Assembly (NCBI RefSeq): GCF_001881565.1
Contig: NZ_MPDJ01000012.1
Location: 90,107-154,106, forward strand
Reading direction: 5' to 3'
From: Eisenbergiella tayi
GTDB lineage: Bacteria; Bacillota; Clostridia; Lachnospirales; Lachnospiraceae
Length of the DNA stretch: 64,000 nt
A program made the position numbers and the translations under genes. The notes under the pieces are model-generated. The model was not told the origin of the DNA. It was given only the letters and a program-made list of their open reading frames with translations, and searched no databases. Below, piece after piece: positions 7,349 to 14,278 of the stretch (its first letter is position 1; the number at the start of each line of letters is the position of its first letter).

Positions 7349-7801
7349 ATGCCAGACAGTAATAATAAAGATAAGACAACACAAAAGGAAGCCGGACAGA
7401 GTGCGGCAGCTTCAAAAAGCAGTACGATTAAAACAGCACGCAAAACAACGTCCGGGACAGTACAGAAAGCCGAAAAGGCGCAGATAAAAGAAGAACCAGT
7501 TGTTAAAAAGGAGGAAAAAAGAATGTCACAGGAAGCATTGGGAATGGTGGAAACAAGAGGTCTTGTTGCAGCAATTGAGGCAGCGGACGCTATGTGCAAG
7601 GCTGCAAATGTAGCTTTGGTAGGAACAGAGAAAATCGGTTCCGGTCTGGTAACCGTTATGGTACGCGGCGATGTAGGAGCTGTTAAATCCGCAGTGGAAG
7701 CAGGCGCAAGCAGCGCAGGCAGACTGGGCGAATTAGTGGCTACCCATGTAATCCCCAGACCTCACACTGATGTAGAGATGATTTTGCCCAAGGTAAAATA
7801 A
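7349..7801 (+). CDS. BMC hexamer shell protein with Lys/Thr-rich N-terminal extension and internal start
   Basis: The long form is 150 residues: a 58-residue disordered, Lys/Ser/Thr/Ala-rich basic extension followed by a canonical BMC domain (SQEALGMVETRGLVAAIEAADAM, TEKIGSGLVTVMVRGDV, HVIPRPHTDVEMILP). The ATG at 7349 has GAGGAGG four bases upstream. A second in-frame ATG at 7523 has AAGGAGG eight bases upstream and would give a 92-residue standard hexamer. Both sites look functional, so the gene probably makes two products, as pduB does in Salmonella by an internal start. The extension could tether cargo or cytosolic partners. Confidence 0.9.
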   Translation: MPDSNNKDKTTQKEAGQSAAASKSSTIKTARKTTSGTVQKAEKAQIKEEPVVKKEEKRMSQEALGMVETRGLVAAIEAADAMCKAANVALVGTEKIGSGLVTVMVRGDVGAVKSAVEAGASSAGRLGELVATHVIPRPHTDVEMILPKVK

Positions 7802-7820
7802 TTCTATAATCTGAAGAAAA

Positions 7821-8474
7821 GTGGGTGTGGCTGTGGAGACGAATCAAATTGAACTGATTACCAGATTGGTAATGGAAGCCATGGAGAAGGAACCTGCCGG
7901 AAACGGGTTTATGGTTCCCGTAGGAGTATCCGCCAGACATATACATCTTACCCAGGAGCATGTGGAAATCCTGTTCGGCCCCGGATACCATCTTACCAAA
8001 AAAAAGGATCTCATGGGCGGGCAGTTCGCTGCCAACGAGCAGGTGACCATAGTTGGGCTTAAGCTGCGGGCCATTGAAAACGTAAGGGTTTTAGGGCCTG
8101 TAAGGAAAGCCTCCCAGGTGGAAATTTCCGCTACGGACGCCATGAAGCTGGGAATCAAAGCCCCGATTCGGGAATCAGGCGACGTGGCAGGAAGCGCAGC
8201 GATCGCGGTGGTTGGGCCTCAGGGAGCAATCTATCTGAAGGAAGGCTGTATCGTGGCTATGAGACATATACATATGTCGCCCCGGGATGCGCAGGCAGCA
8301 GGGGTAAAGGACGGTGACTACGTTTCTGTAAAAGCAGACAACGAACGGGGAACTGTTTTTGACCACGTTAAAATCCGTGTGGATGACAGCTTTACGCTGG
8401 AAATGCATATCGATACGGATGAAGCGAATGCGAGCAGGATCGCTACCGGAGATACCGTAAAAATTGTCCGCTGA
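7821..8474 (+). CDS. pduL: Phosphate propanoyltransferase PduL
   Basis: Converts propionyl-CoA and phosphate to propionyl-phosphate and CoA, recycling CoA within the shell. It has the two PduL half-domains with paired metal-binding histidine motifs: PVGVSARHIHLT near residue 32 and VAMRHIHMSPRDAQAAG near residue 148. The N-terminal helix (NQIELITRLVMEAMEKE) is a targeting peptide. The start is uncertain: three in-frame GTGs (7821, 7827, 7833) precede the helix and only a weak purine run is upstream. No acyl kinase gene is seen in the window. A terminator follows directly. Confidence 0.94.
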   Translation: MGVAVETNQIELITRLVMEAMEKEPAGNGFMVPVGVSARHIHLTQEHVEILFGPGYHLTKKKDLMGGQFAANEQVTIVGLKLRAIENVRVLGPVRKASQVEISATDAMKLGIKAPIRESGDVAGSAAIAVVGPQGAIYLKEGCIVAMRHIHMSPRDAQAAGVKDGDYVSVKADNERGTVFDHVKIRVDDSFTLEMHIDTDEANASRIATGDTVKIVR

Positions 8475-8489
8475 TGGAGTTGTTAACCG

Positions 8490-8538
8490 TCTCCCGGTAT
8501 TCTTATTCTTTTTGTCTGGAATACCGGGAGATTTTTTT
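8490..8538 (+). terminator. Intrinsic terminator inside the BMC operon
   Basis: TCTCCCGGTATTC (8490-8502) pairs perfectly with GAATACCGGGAGA (8519-8531), 13 bp, followed directly by seven T. It lies between pduL and the pentamer gene with no obvious new promoter behind it, so it probably acts as a partial terminator that lowers expression of the pentamer, PduS, PduT and regulator genes. Confidence 0.9.
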
Positions 8539-8570
8539 AACAGGCTGCCGAGGCAGGGGAAAGAGGAAAT

Positions 8571-8837
8571 ATGATAGTCGGTAAAGTAACAGGAAGCATT
8601 GTTTCCACGAGAAAAAGTGAGAAGCTGATAGGAAATAAATTGATGATTGTAGAGCCTCTGGAGTCGATGAAAAGCCATGCGGACAGACTGGTGGCTATCG
8701 ATAATATCGGCGCAGGAATCGGAGAATACGTGCTTGTAGCCCAGGGAAGCGCGGCCAGGATCGGCTGTGATATGGAAGACGCCCCTGTGGATGCCGCAAT
8801 AGTGGGAATCATTGATGATGCCAGCAGATTAGTGTGA
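8571..8837 (+). CDS. BMC pentamer (vertex) protein, EutN/CcmL family
   Basis: An 88-residue BMC-P protein: MIVGKVTGSIVSTRKS at the start, LIGNKLMIVEP, then DNIGAGIGEYVLVAQGSAAR and VDAAIVGIID, all typical of the EutN/CcmL/PduN fold. Pentamers cap the vertices of the shell, so far fewer copies are needed than of hexamers. GAAAGAGGAAAT precedes the ATG. It is the first gene after the 8490-8538 terminator. Confidence 0.95.
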   Translation: MIVGKVTGSIVSTRKSEKLIGNKLMIVEPLESMKSHADRLVAIDNIGAGIGEYVLVAQGSAARIGCDMEDAPVDAAIVGIIDDASRLV

Positions 8838-8859
8838 TTCCGGGAAAGTGGAGCAGGCT

Positions 8860-10188
8860 ATGGATTGTAAAGACTTAAGCAGTATGATAAAAGAAAATGG
8901 GATAGTGGGCGCAGGCGGCGCAGGCTTTCCCACCTATATGAAAATTGATGAACGTGCTCAGATCATATTATTGAACTGCGCGGAGTGTGAACCGCTTCTG
9001 AAGCTGCACAGACAGCTTCTTGAAAAGTATGCGCAGGAAATACTGGAAACATTCCAGCTGGTGGCGGATACCGTGGGAGCGGAACAGGCCATCGTAGGAA
9101 TCAAAGGCGAATATAAGGACACTGTGGCGGCATTAAACAGGTGCATTCACCGTTTCCCTAAGGTATCACTGCAGCTTCTTGACAGCGTATATCCTATGGG
9201 GGATGAGGTAGTGCTCATTTATGAGGCGACCGGAAGGGTTGTCAGGCCAGGGGGTCTTCCCATAGAAGAAGGCATTGCTGTCTTCAATGTAGAAACGATG
9301 TATAATATTTACAGGGCTTTGAAAAAAAATAAGCCCGTTACGGATAAGCTGGTAACCATAGTGGGTGAGGTGGAAAGTCCGGTGACCATCCGTGTTCCTC
9401 TGGGAACGGCGCTGCAAACCTGTGTGGAATTTGCGGGCGGTGCGACGACAGCGGATCCGGTCTTTCTGGTGGGCGGCCCTATGATGGGAAACATCAAAGG
9501 GGCGGATTCTCCGGTGACCAAAACGACCAACGCGGTGCTGGTGCTCCCGAAAGAACATTCCCTGATTCAGAAGAAAAACCAGAATCCGGCGATAGGCCTG
9601 AAGCGTGCTGCATCTGCCTGCTGTCAGTGCCAGGCGTGTACGGACTTATGTCCAAGGCATGCGCTGGGACATCCAATCGAACCTCATAAGTTCATGCGTG
9701 CGGCCGCGAACAGGGATTTCAGGGATGCCAATCCTTTTGTGAATACGTTTTTCTGCAGCTCCTGCGGTTTATGCGAGCTGTATTCCTGCCCGCAGGGCCT
9801 GGCTCCGAGAAGCCTGATGGCTGAATATAAGACTGGCCTGAGAAAAGCGGGATTAAAGCCTCCCGCGGACGTACTTCCCACCCCGGTGAGAGAGTCCAGA
9901 GAATACCGTAAGGCTCCGGAAGAACGGCTGGAGGCGAGATTAGGGCTGTCTGCTTATGACAGGGAAGCGCCTATTGAGGATGAAGTGAAAAAGGTGAATG
10001 TGGTGGTTATCCCTTTAAACCAGCATATCGGTGCGCCGGCGGAGCCGGTGGTATCCGTGGGAGATGCGGTGGAAAGAGGACAGATAATAGCGGCTGCGGC
10101 CAAAGGATTAAGCGTTCCGATTCATGCATCCGTCAGCGGTAAAGTAACCAAAGTGGGCGGCGGTGAGATCACTCTGACTGTGTCATAA
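8860..10188 (+). CDS. pduS: PduS/RnfC-like flavin and iron-sulfur oxidoreductase
   Basis: A 442-residue RnfC/NuoF-type protein: GAGGAGFPTYMK near the start marks the FMN/NADH-binding domain, followed by an SLBB-like region, two [4Fe-4S] ferredoxin motifs (CCQCQACTDLCP and CSSCGLCELYSCP) and a C-terminal barrel-sandwich segment. In B12-dependent Pdu it reduces cobalamin. Here the dehydratase is a glycyl radical enzyme, so a role in moving electrons or reoxidising NADH across the shell, perhaps through PduT, is more plausible. ATG 8860 with GGAG six bases upstream is preferred over GTG 8848. Confidence 0.92.
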   Translation: MDCKDLSSMIKENGIVGAGGAGFPTYMKIDERAQIILLNCAECEPLLKLHRQLLEKYAQEILETFQLVADTVGAEQAIVGIKGEYKDTVAALNRCIHRFPKVSLQLLDSVYPMGDEVVLIYEATGRVVRPGGLPIEEGIAVFNVETMYNIYRALKKNKPVTDKLVTIVGEVESPVTIRVPLGTALQTCVEFAGGATTADPVFLVGGPMMGNIKGADSPVTKTTNAVLVLPKEHSLIQKKNQNPAIGLKRAASACCQCQACTDLCPRHALGHPIEPHKFMRAAANRDFRDANPFVNTFFCSSCGLCELYSCPQGLAPRSLMAEYKTGLRKAGLKPPADVLPTPVRESREYRKAPEERLEARLGLSAYDREAPIEDEVKKVNVVVIPLNQHIGAPAEPVVSVGDAVERGQIIAAAAKGLSVPIHASVSGKVTKVGGGEITLTVS

Positions 10189-10232
10189 TCATCAGAAAAG
10201 CGGCGAAACGCGCAGATGAGAGGTAAAGATAT

Positions 10233-10781
10233 ATGAGCAAGGCTATTGGCATGATTGAATTTAAGACGGTTTCCGCGGGCATTACCGCTGCGGATGCGAT
10301 GGTAAAGACGGCGGATGTGGAGCTTCTGGAGGCACAGACGGTCTGCCCGGGTAAATATATTGCTTTAATCAGCGGATCCTTAAGCGCGGTGAATGCGGCG
10401 GTGGAAGCTGCAGGAAAGGTGAGGGAGGAGGAGCTGATAGACAGCTTCGTCCTTGGCAATCCTCATGAAAGTATCTTCCCGGCTATTTACGGGGCTACGC
10501 AGATTGATAAGATCAGCGCCTTCGGCATACTGGAAACCTACGATGCGGCATCTATTATTGTAGCTGCCGATGTGGCGGCCAAAACAGCTATTGTGGATCT
10601 GATTGAACTCCGTATCGCCAAGGGAATGTGCGGGAAATCATATCTGATATTGACCGGAGAGGTTGCGGCGGTGGAAGCAGCCATAGAAAAAGCAAAACAA
10701 TCAGTGGCAGGCAATGGAATGTATCTGGATTCTTCCGTGATTGCCCATCCGGACGAACAGATCTGCCGTTCCATTTTATAA
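10233..10781 (+). CDS. pduT: Tandem BMC-domain trimer shell protein PduT, Fe-S type
   Basis: A 182-residue protein with two BMC domains (about 1-90 and 91-182) forming a pseudohexameric trimer. Cys38 lies in EAQTVCPGKY, the same position as the cysteine that holds a [4Fe-4S] cluster at the three-fold pore of characterised PduT; this supports electron passage through the shell. It directly follows pduS, its likely partner. GAGG precedes the ATG. Confidence 0.94.
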   Translation: MSKAIGMIEFKTVSAGITAADAMVKTADVELLEAQTVCPGKYIALISGSLSAVNAAVEAAGKVREEELIDSFVLGNPHESIFPAIYGATQIDKISAFGILETYDAASIIVAADVAAKTAIVDLIELRIAKGMCGKSYLILTGEVAAVEAAIEKAKQSVAGNGMYLDSSVIAHPDEQICRSIL

Positions 10782-10803
10782 GGCATATAAGGAAGGGTTG
10801 CTT

Positions 10804-11571
10804 ATGTTAGCAGTAGAAAGAAGAAATCTGATTCTCGAAAAGCTGCAGGAAGATAAAAAGGTTATTGTCAGCGAGCTCAGCCAGGAGTTCCAGGTGTCCG
10901 AGGAGACTATCCGAAGGGATTTGGATAAGCTGGATAAGGATGGGCTGGCGGTAAAAAGCTATGGCGGGGCGGTATTAAATGAAAATACCAGCCTGGATAT
11001 GCCCTTTAATATCCGAAAGAAAAATAATCCTGCGGGAAAGCAGAAAATAGCAAAGATTGTAGAGACTCTCATCGAAGACGGCGATCATATCATACTGGAT
11101 CCCAGCACCACCGCTGTGTTCATTGCCAAAGCGCTGAAGCAGAAGGAGCGCCTGACAGTAATCACCAATTCCATCGAAGTGATACTGGAGCTTTCCGATG
11201 TGGCGGACTGGAATATCATTTCCTCCGGCGGAAGCCTGAAGGAAGGGTATCTGGCGCTGGTTGGGCCGAGGGCCATTGAAGGCCTTGGGGCTTTTAACGT
11301 GGAAAAGGTGGTTCTTTCCTGTAAGGGCTTGGATATGGAAAAAGGGATTACGGACGGAAATGAACTTTTTTCCCAGGCGAAGCAGACCATGCTGAAATCA
11401 GCCAAGCAATGTATCCTGGCTGTGGATCACACCAAATTCGGAAAGGTTGCTTTTTCCAAAATCTGTGATATCAATCATATCCATATGGTGGTTACCGATG
11501 AAAAGCCGTCTGATACCTGGCTTGAGCTTTTTGAACGTTCCGGCATCACCTGCCTGTATCCTGAGAACTGA
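10804..11571 (+). CDS. DeoR-family transcriptional regulator
   Basis: A 255-residue DeoR protein: an N-terminal winged helix-turn-helix (RRNLILEKLQEDKKVIVSEL, then VSEETIRRDLDKLDKDGL) and a C-terminal sugar-phosphate isomerase-like sensor (DGDHIILDPSTTAVFIAKAL and ITNSIEV). It starts 22 bases after pduT with GGAAGGG ahead of the ATG, so it is the last gene of the BMC operon and probably controls it in response to a phosphorylated sugar intermediate. Its 3' end overlaps the convergent AraC gene by 26 bases. Confidence 0.95.
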   Translation: MLAVERRNLILEKLQEDKKVIVSELSQEFQVSEETIRRDLDKLDKDGLAVKSYGGAVLNENTSLDMPFNIRKKNNPAGKQKIAKIVETLIEDGDHIILDPSTTAVFIAKALKQKERLTVITNSIEVILELSDVADWNIISSGGSLKEGYLALVGPRAIEGLGAFNVEKVVLSCKGLDMEKGITDGNELFSQAKQTMLKSAKQCILAVDHTKFGKVAFSKICDINHIHMVVTDEKPSDTWLELFERSGITCLYPEN

Positions 11572-12538
11572 CCGAATCATGTGACAGGCGGTAGGAGCGC
11601 GGCGTCATACCGAACTGCGCCCTGAATATCCGGTGAAAATAACTTGTGTTGTCATAACCCACAGACGCTATAATTTCCTCCACGGGAAGTGTTGTTGTGG
11701 TGAGCAGAAAGGCTGACTGGTTCAGCCTTTTTGTCTGCAGTAAATTCTTGAAAGTCTTTCCTGTCATCCGGCTGATCAGCCTGCTTAAATAATAAGCCGG
11801 TTCCTTCAGCTGCGCGGAGAGTTCGTCCAGCGTGGCTGTCTTATAATTTTCCTCCACATATTTCATGGCGGTGAACACCATATTCTGTTCGTGCTGCCCG
11901 GGATCGTCCTGATTGATCTTATCCGTATGGTTTAAAAGCTGGATAAACAGAAGCCCCATGGTAGTCTGGTTGATGTTCCTGCGGTTAGGCTGGCGGTAAA
12001 CCAAAGACCAGATGAGATTTTCCACCAGGTTCTGTATCGGCAGGACCTGACTGACATGGAAATGCAGGTAATCCGTAAAGCTGCGGTTCTTTTTCAGGGC
12101 TCCCACCAGAAATTCCTGCAGGGCACTTCGTTCATCTATCATAAGAAAGGTCCTGTCAAAAAACTCGGGAAGCACAATAAAATTTACGGCGATGTCCTCT
12201 TTCCCGGCAGGCAGGATTTCCTGTGTGGCATTCTGATTCAGAAACAAGAGATCACCGGTATCCAGAGTGACTTTTGTGGTGTCATTGATGATGTGGGTGG
12301 TGGTTCCGCTGCACATGTAAATGATTTCAATATAATTATGCTTGTGGCGCGGGAAGTGCACAAAACGGGTATGAGGCCTGATATCAATCAATTTCCCGGC
12401 ATCCAGCATCTGGCTTCCGTCCACGATAAAATCATCGGCGGCTGTATAAATACTTTTCTGCACTTCCGTCTCTCCCGCAAGGATTTGTTCTTCTTCCGGT
12501 GAAATCACCTTCAGTTTATCTAAAAGTTCCTGGTTCAT
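11546..12538 (-). CDS. AraC-family regulator, probable rhamnose-responsive
   Basis: A 330-residue AraC regulator with an N-terminal cupin sensor (FVHFPRHKHNYIEIIYM, TGDLLFLNQ) and a C-terminal pair of helix-turn-helix motifs (ATLDELSAQL through YYLSRLIS, and VEEIIASVGYDNTSYFHRIF). It is divergent from rhaB across a 212-bp gap containing its own promoter and interleaved palindromes, so control of rhaBA is the natural inference. It overlaps the convergent deoR-like gene tail to tail. Confidence 0.94.
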   Translation of the reverse strand: MNQELLDKLKVISPEEEQILAGETEVQKSIYTAADDFIVDGSQMLDAGKLIDIRPHTRFVHFPRHKHNYIEIIYMCSGTTTHIINDTTKVTLDTGDLLFLNQNATQEILPAGKEDIAVNFIVLPEFFDRTFLMIDERSALQEFLVGALKKNRSFTDYLHFHVSQVLPIQNLVENLIWSLVYRQPNRRNINQTTMGLLFIQLLNHTDKINQDDPGQHEQNMVFTAMKYVEENYKTATLDELSAQLKEPAYYLSRLISRMTGKTFKNLLQTKRLNQSAFLLTTTTLPVEEIIASVGYDNTSYFHRIFRAQFGMTPRSYRLSHDSVSSQDTGR

Positions 12539-12574
12539 CGTTTCCCTTCCTTTATACGCGTATATACTATTGCC

Positions 12575-12603
12575 ATTTTATCATTTCAGGCAGAGTAAGT
12601 CAA
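12575..12603 (-). promoter_or_regulatory. Promoter of the AraC-family gene
   Basis: On the minus strand TTGACT (12603-12598) and TAAAAT (12580-12575) are separated by 17 bp. The 5' UTR contains the perfect palindrome ATACGCGTAT (12554-12563). Confidence 0.7.
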
Positions 12604-12624
12604 AGAAGCTGTAAAGAAAGCACC

Positions 12625-12688
12625 TGCAAATAAGGACGGTAAATTTGCAATCACCGTCCTAAAAAAAAGAACGGCAAAGGAGTATAAT
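12625..12688 (+). promoter_or_regulatory. Interleaved inverted repeats and -10 of rhaBA
   Basis: Two inverted repeats are interlocked: TGCAAAT (12625-12631)/ATTTGCA (12643-12649) and AGGACGGT (12633-12640)/ACCGTCCT (12653-12660). A TATAAT at 12683-12688 follows with no good -35 at 17 bp, which is typical of an activator-dependent promoter. The repeats sit where an AraC-type activator or a catabolite regulator would bind, between the divergent araC-like and rhaB genes. Confidence 0.6.
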
Positions 12689-12750
12689 AGACTCAGTGAA
12701 GTCGGGATTACAAAGAGTGGCGCCAAGTCACGGGAAGGAAGGGGAAGATT

Positions 12751-14157
12751 ATGGCTGAATATTATCTTGCGGTAGATATCGGAGCTTCCAGCGGCCGGCA
12801 TATTCTGGGGCATCTGGAAAACGGCAGAATAGAGTTGGAAGAGGTCTACCGGTTTGAAAACGGTATGGATAAAAAGGACGGTCATCTGTGCTGGAATATC
12901 CCCAGGCTGTTTGAAGAGATCAAAGCGGGGCTGAAGGCCTGCAAGGCGGCGGGAAAAGTGCCTAAGTCCATGGGAATTGATACCTGGGCGGTGGATTATG
13001 TGCTGCTTGATGGGGAGAACAGGATACTGGGCAATACATATGGCTACAGAGACGGAAGAACAAAAGGAATGGATAAGGAGGTTTACAGGATCATTCCTGA
13101 GGATGCCCTGTACGCCAGAACCGGTATCCAGAAGCAGATTTTCAATACGATTTATCAGCTGATGGCGGTGAAACAGCAGGAACCGGAAAACATGGAAAAG
13201 GCGGAATGGCTGCTGATGCTTCCCGATTATTTCCATTTCCTGCTCACAGGAAATAAGATGTCTGAATATACCAATGCAACATCCACACAGCTTGTCAGCC
13301 CGGAAACCAGGCAATGGGACTGCGAGCTGATTGAGAGGCTGGGCTATAAGCCCTCGATATTCCGGCCGCTTCACATGCCCGGAACGGTGGTGGGGCCTTT
13401 TTCCAAAGAAGTGGAGGAAGAAGTGGGCTTCTCCTGCGAGGTGGTAATGCCTGCCACGCACGATACGGCATCCGCGGTCATTTCCGTGCCGACGCTTACG
13501 GAGGACTGCCTTTACATAAGCTCCGGGACATGGTCCCTGATGGGAATTGAAAATGACAGAGCTATCTGTACGCCGGAAAGCAGAAAGAGGAACTTTACAA
13601 ATGAGGGCGGTTATGAATACCGTTTCCGTTATCTGAAGAATATCATGGGGCTCTGGATGATACAGTCCGTCCGCCATGAACTGGAGGATAAATATTCCTT
13701 TGCCCGGCTTTGTGAGATGGCGGAGAAGGAAAGTGATTTCCCTTCCCGCGTAGATGTTAATGACGACGCTTTTCTTGCGCCTGATAATATGACGGAGGCG
13801 ATCAAGACTTACTGCAAAAAGCATGGATGGAAGGAACCGGAAACGGTCGGACAGATTGCCGCAGTTATTTACCAGAGCCTGGCGGACAGCTATGCTGAGA
13901 CCGTCCGGGAAATTGAATCGCTGACAGGAAGGCATTTTGAGGCTGTTAATATCGTGGGAGGCGGTTCCAATGCGGCCTATCTGAACCAGCTTACCGCGGA
14001 TAAATCCGGCCGCACCGTTTACGCCGGGCCGGGAGAAGCGACGGCTATCGGCAATCTGGCGGTACAGATGCTGAAGGATAATCAATTTGCAGGACTTGCA
14101 CAGGTCAGGGCATGTATTTATGAATCCTTCGGTGTGGAAAAGTATGATCCCAGCTGA
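12751..14157 (+). CDS. rhaB: Rhamnulokinase
   Basis: FGGY-family kinase of 468 residues that phosphorylates L-rhamnulose to L-rhamnulose-1-phosphate. The N-terminus LAVDIGASSGRHILG is the phosphate-1 motif, SMGIDTWAVDYVLLD the substrate region, PATHDTASAV and SSGTWSLMGIE the second-domain motifs, and VNIVGGGSNAAYLNQLTAD the adenosine motif. It has a strong GGAAGGGG site. It is followed by rhaA, and its product fits the class II aldolase of the BMC operon. Confidence 0.96.
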   Translation: MAEYYLAVDIGASSGRHILGHLENGRIELEEVYRFENGMDKKDGHLCWNIPRLFEEIKAGLKACKAAGKVPKSMGIDTWAVDYVLLDGENRILGNTYGYRDGRTKGMDKEVYRIIPEDALYARTGIQKQIFNTIYQLMAVKQQEPENMEKAEWLLMLPDYFHFLLTGNKMSEYTNATSTQLVSPETRQWDCELIERLGYKPSIFRPLHMPGTVVGPFSKEVEEEVGFSCEVVMPATHDTASAVISVPTLTEDCLYISSGTWSLMGIENDRAICTPESRKRNFTNEGGYEYRFRYLKNIMGLWMIQSVRHELEDKYSFARLCEMAEKESDFPSRVDVNDDAFLAPDNMTEAIKTYCKKHGWKEPETVGQIAAVIYQSLADSYAETVREIESLTGRHFEAVNIVGGGSNAAYLNQLTADKSGRTVYAGPGEATAIGNLAVQMLKDNQFAGLAQVRACIYESFGVEKYDPS

Positions 14158-14278
14158 CAGCAGGCAGGTATTAAGAATAGCAGGAATGGAGCAGTGCCGG
14201 AGGGCAGTAATCTGAAAATAGAAAACAGAAAGCACGTGTCAAAAACGTGTTGTCCGAAAAGGACGGAAAGGAGAATTC

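Noticed and set aside
12056..12502. Plus-strand frame of 148 codons inside the AraC-family gene
   Set aside because: It is antisense to a clear AraC protein and has no family resemblance or ribosome site.
12633..12668. Terminator formed by AGGACGGT/ACCGTCCT
   Set aside because: It is followed by A rather than T on the plus strand, lies upstream of the rhaB -10, and is interleaved with a second palindrome, so an operator is more likely.
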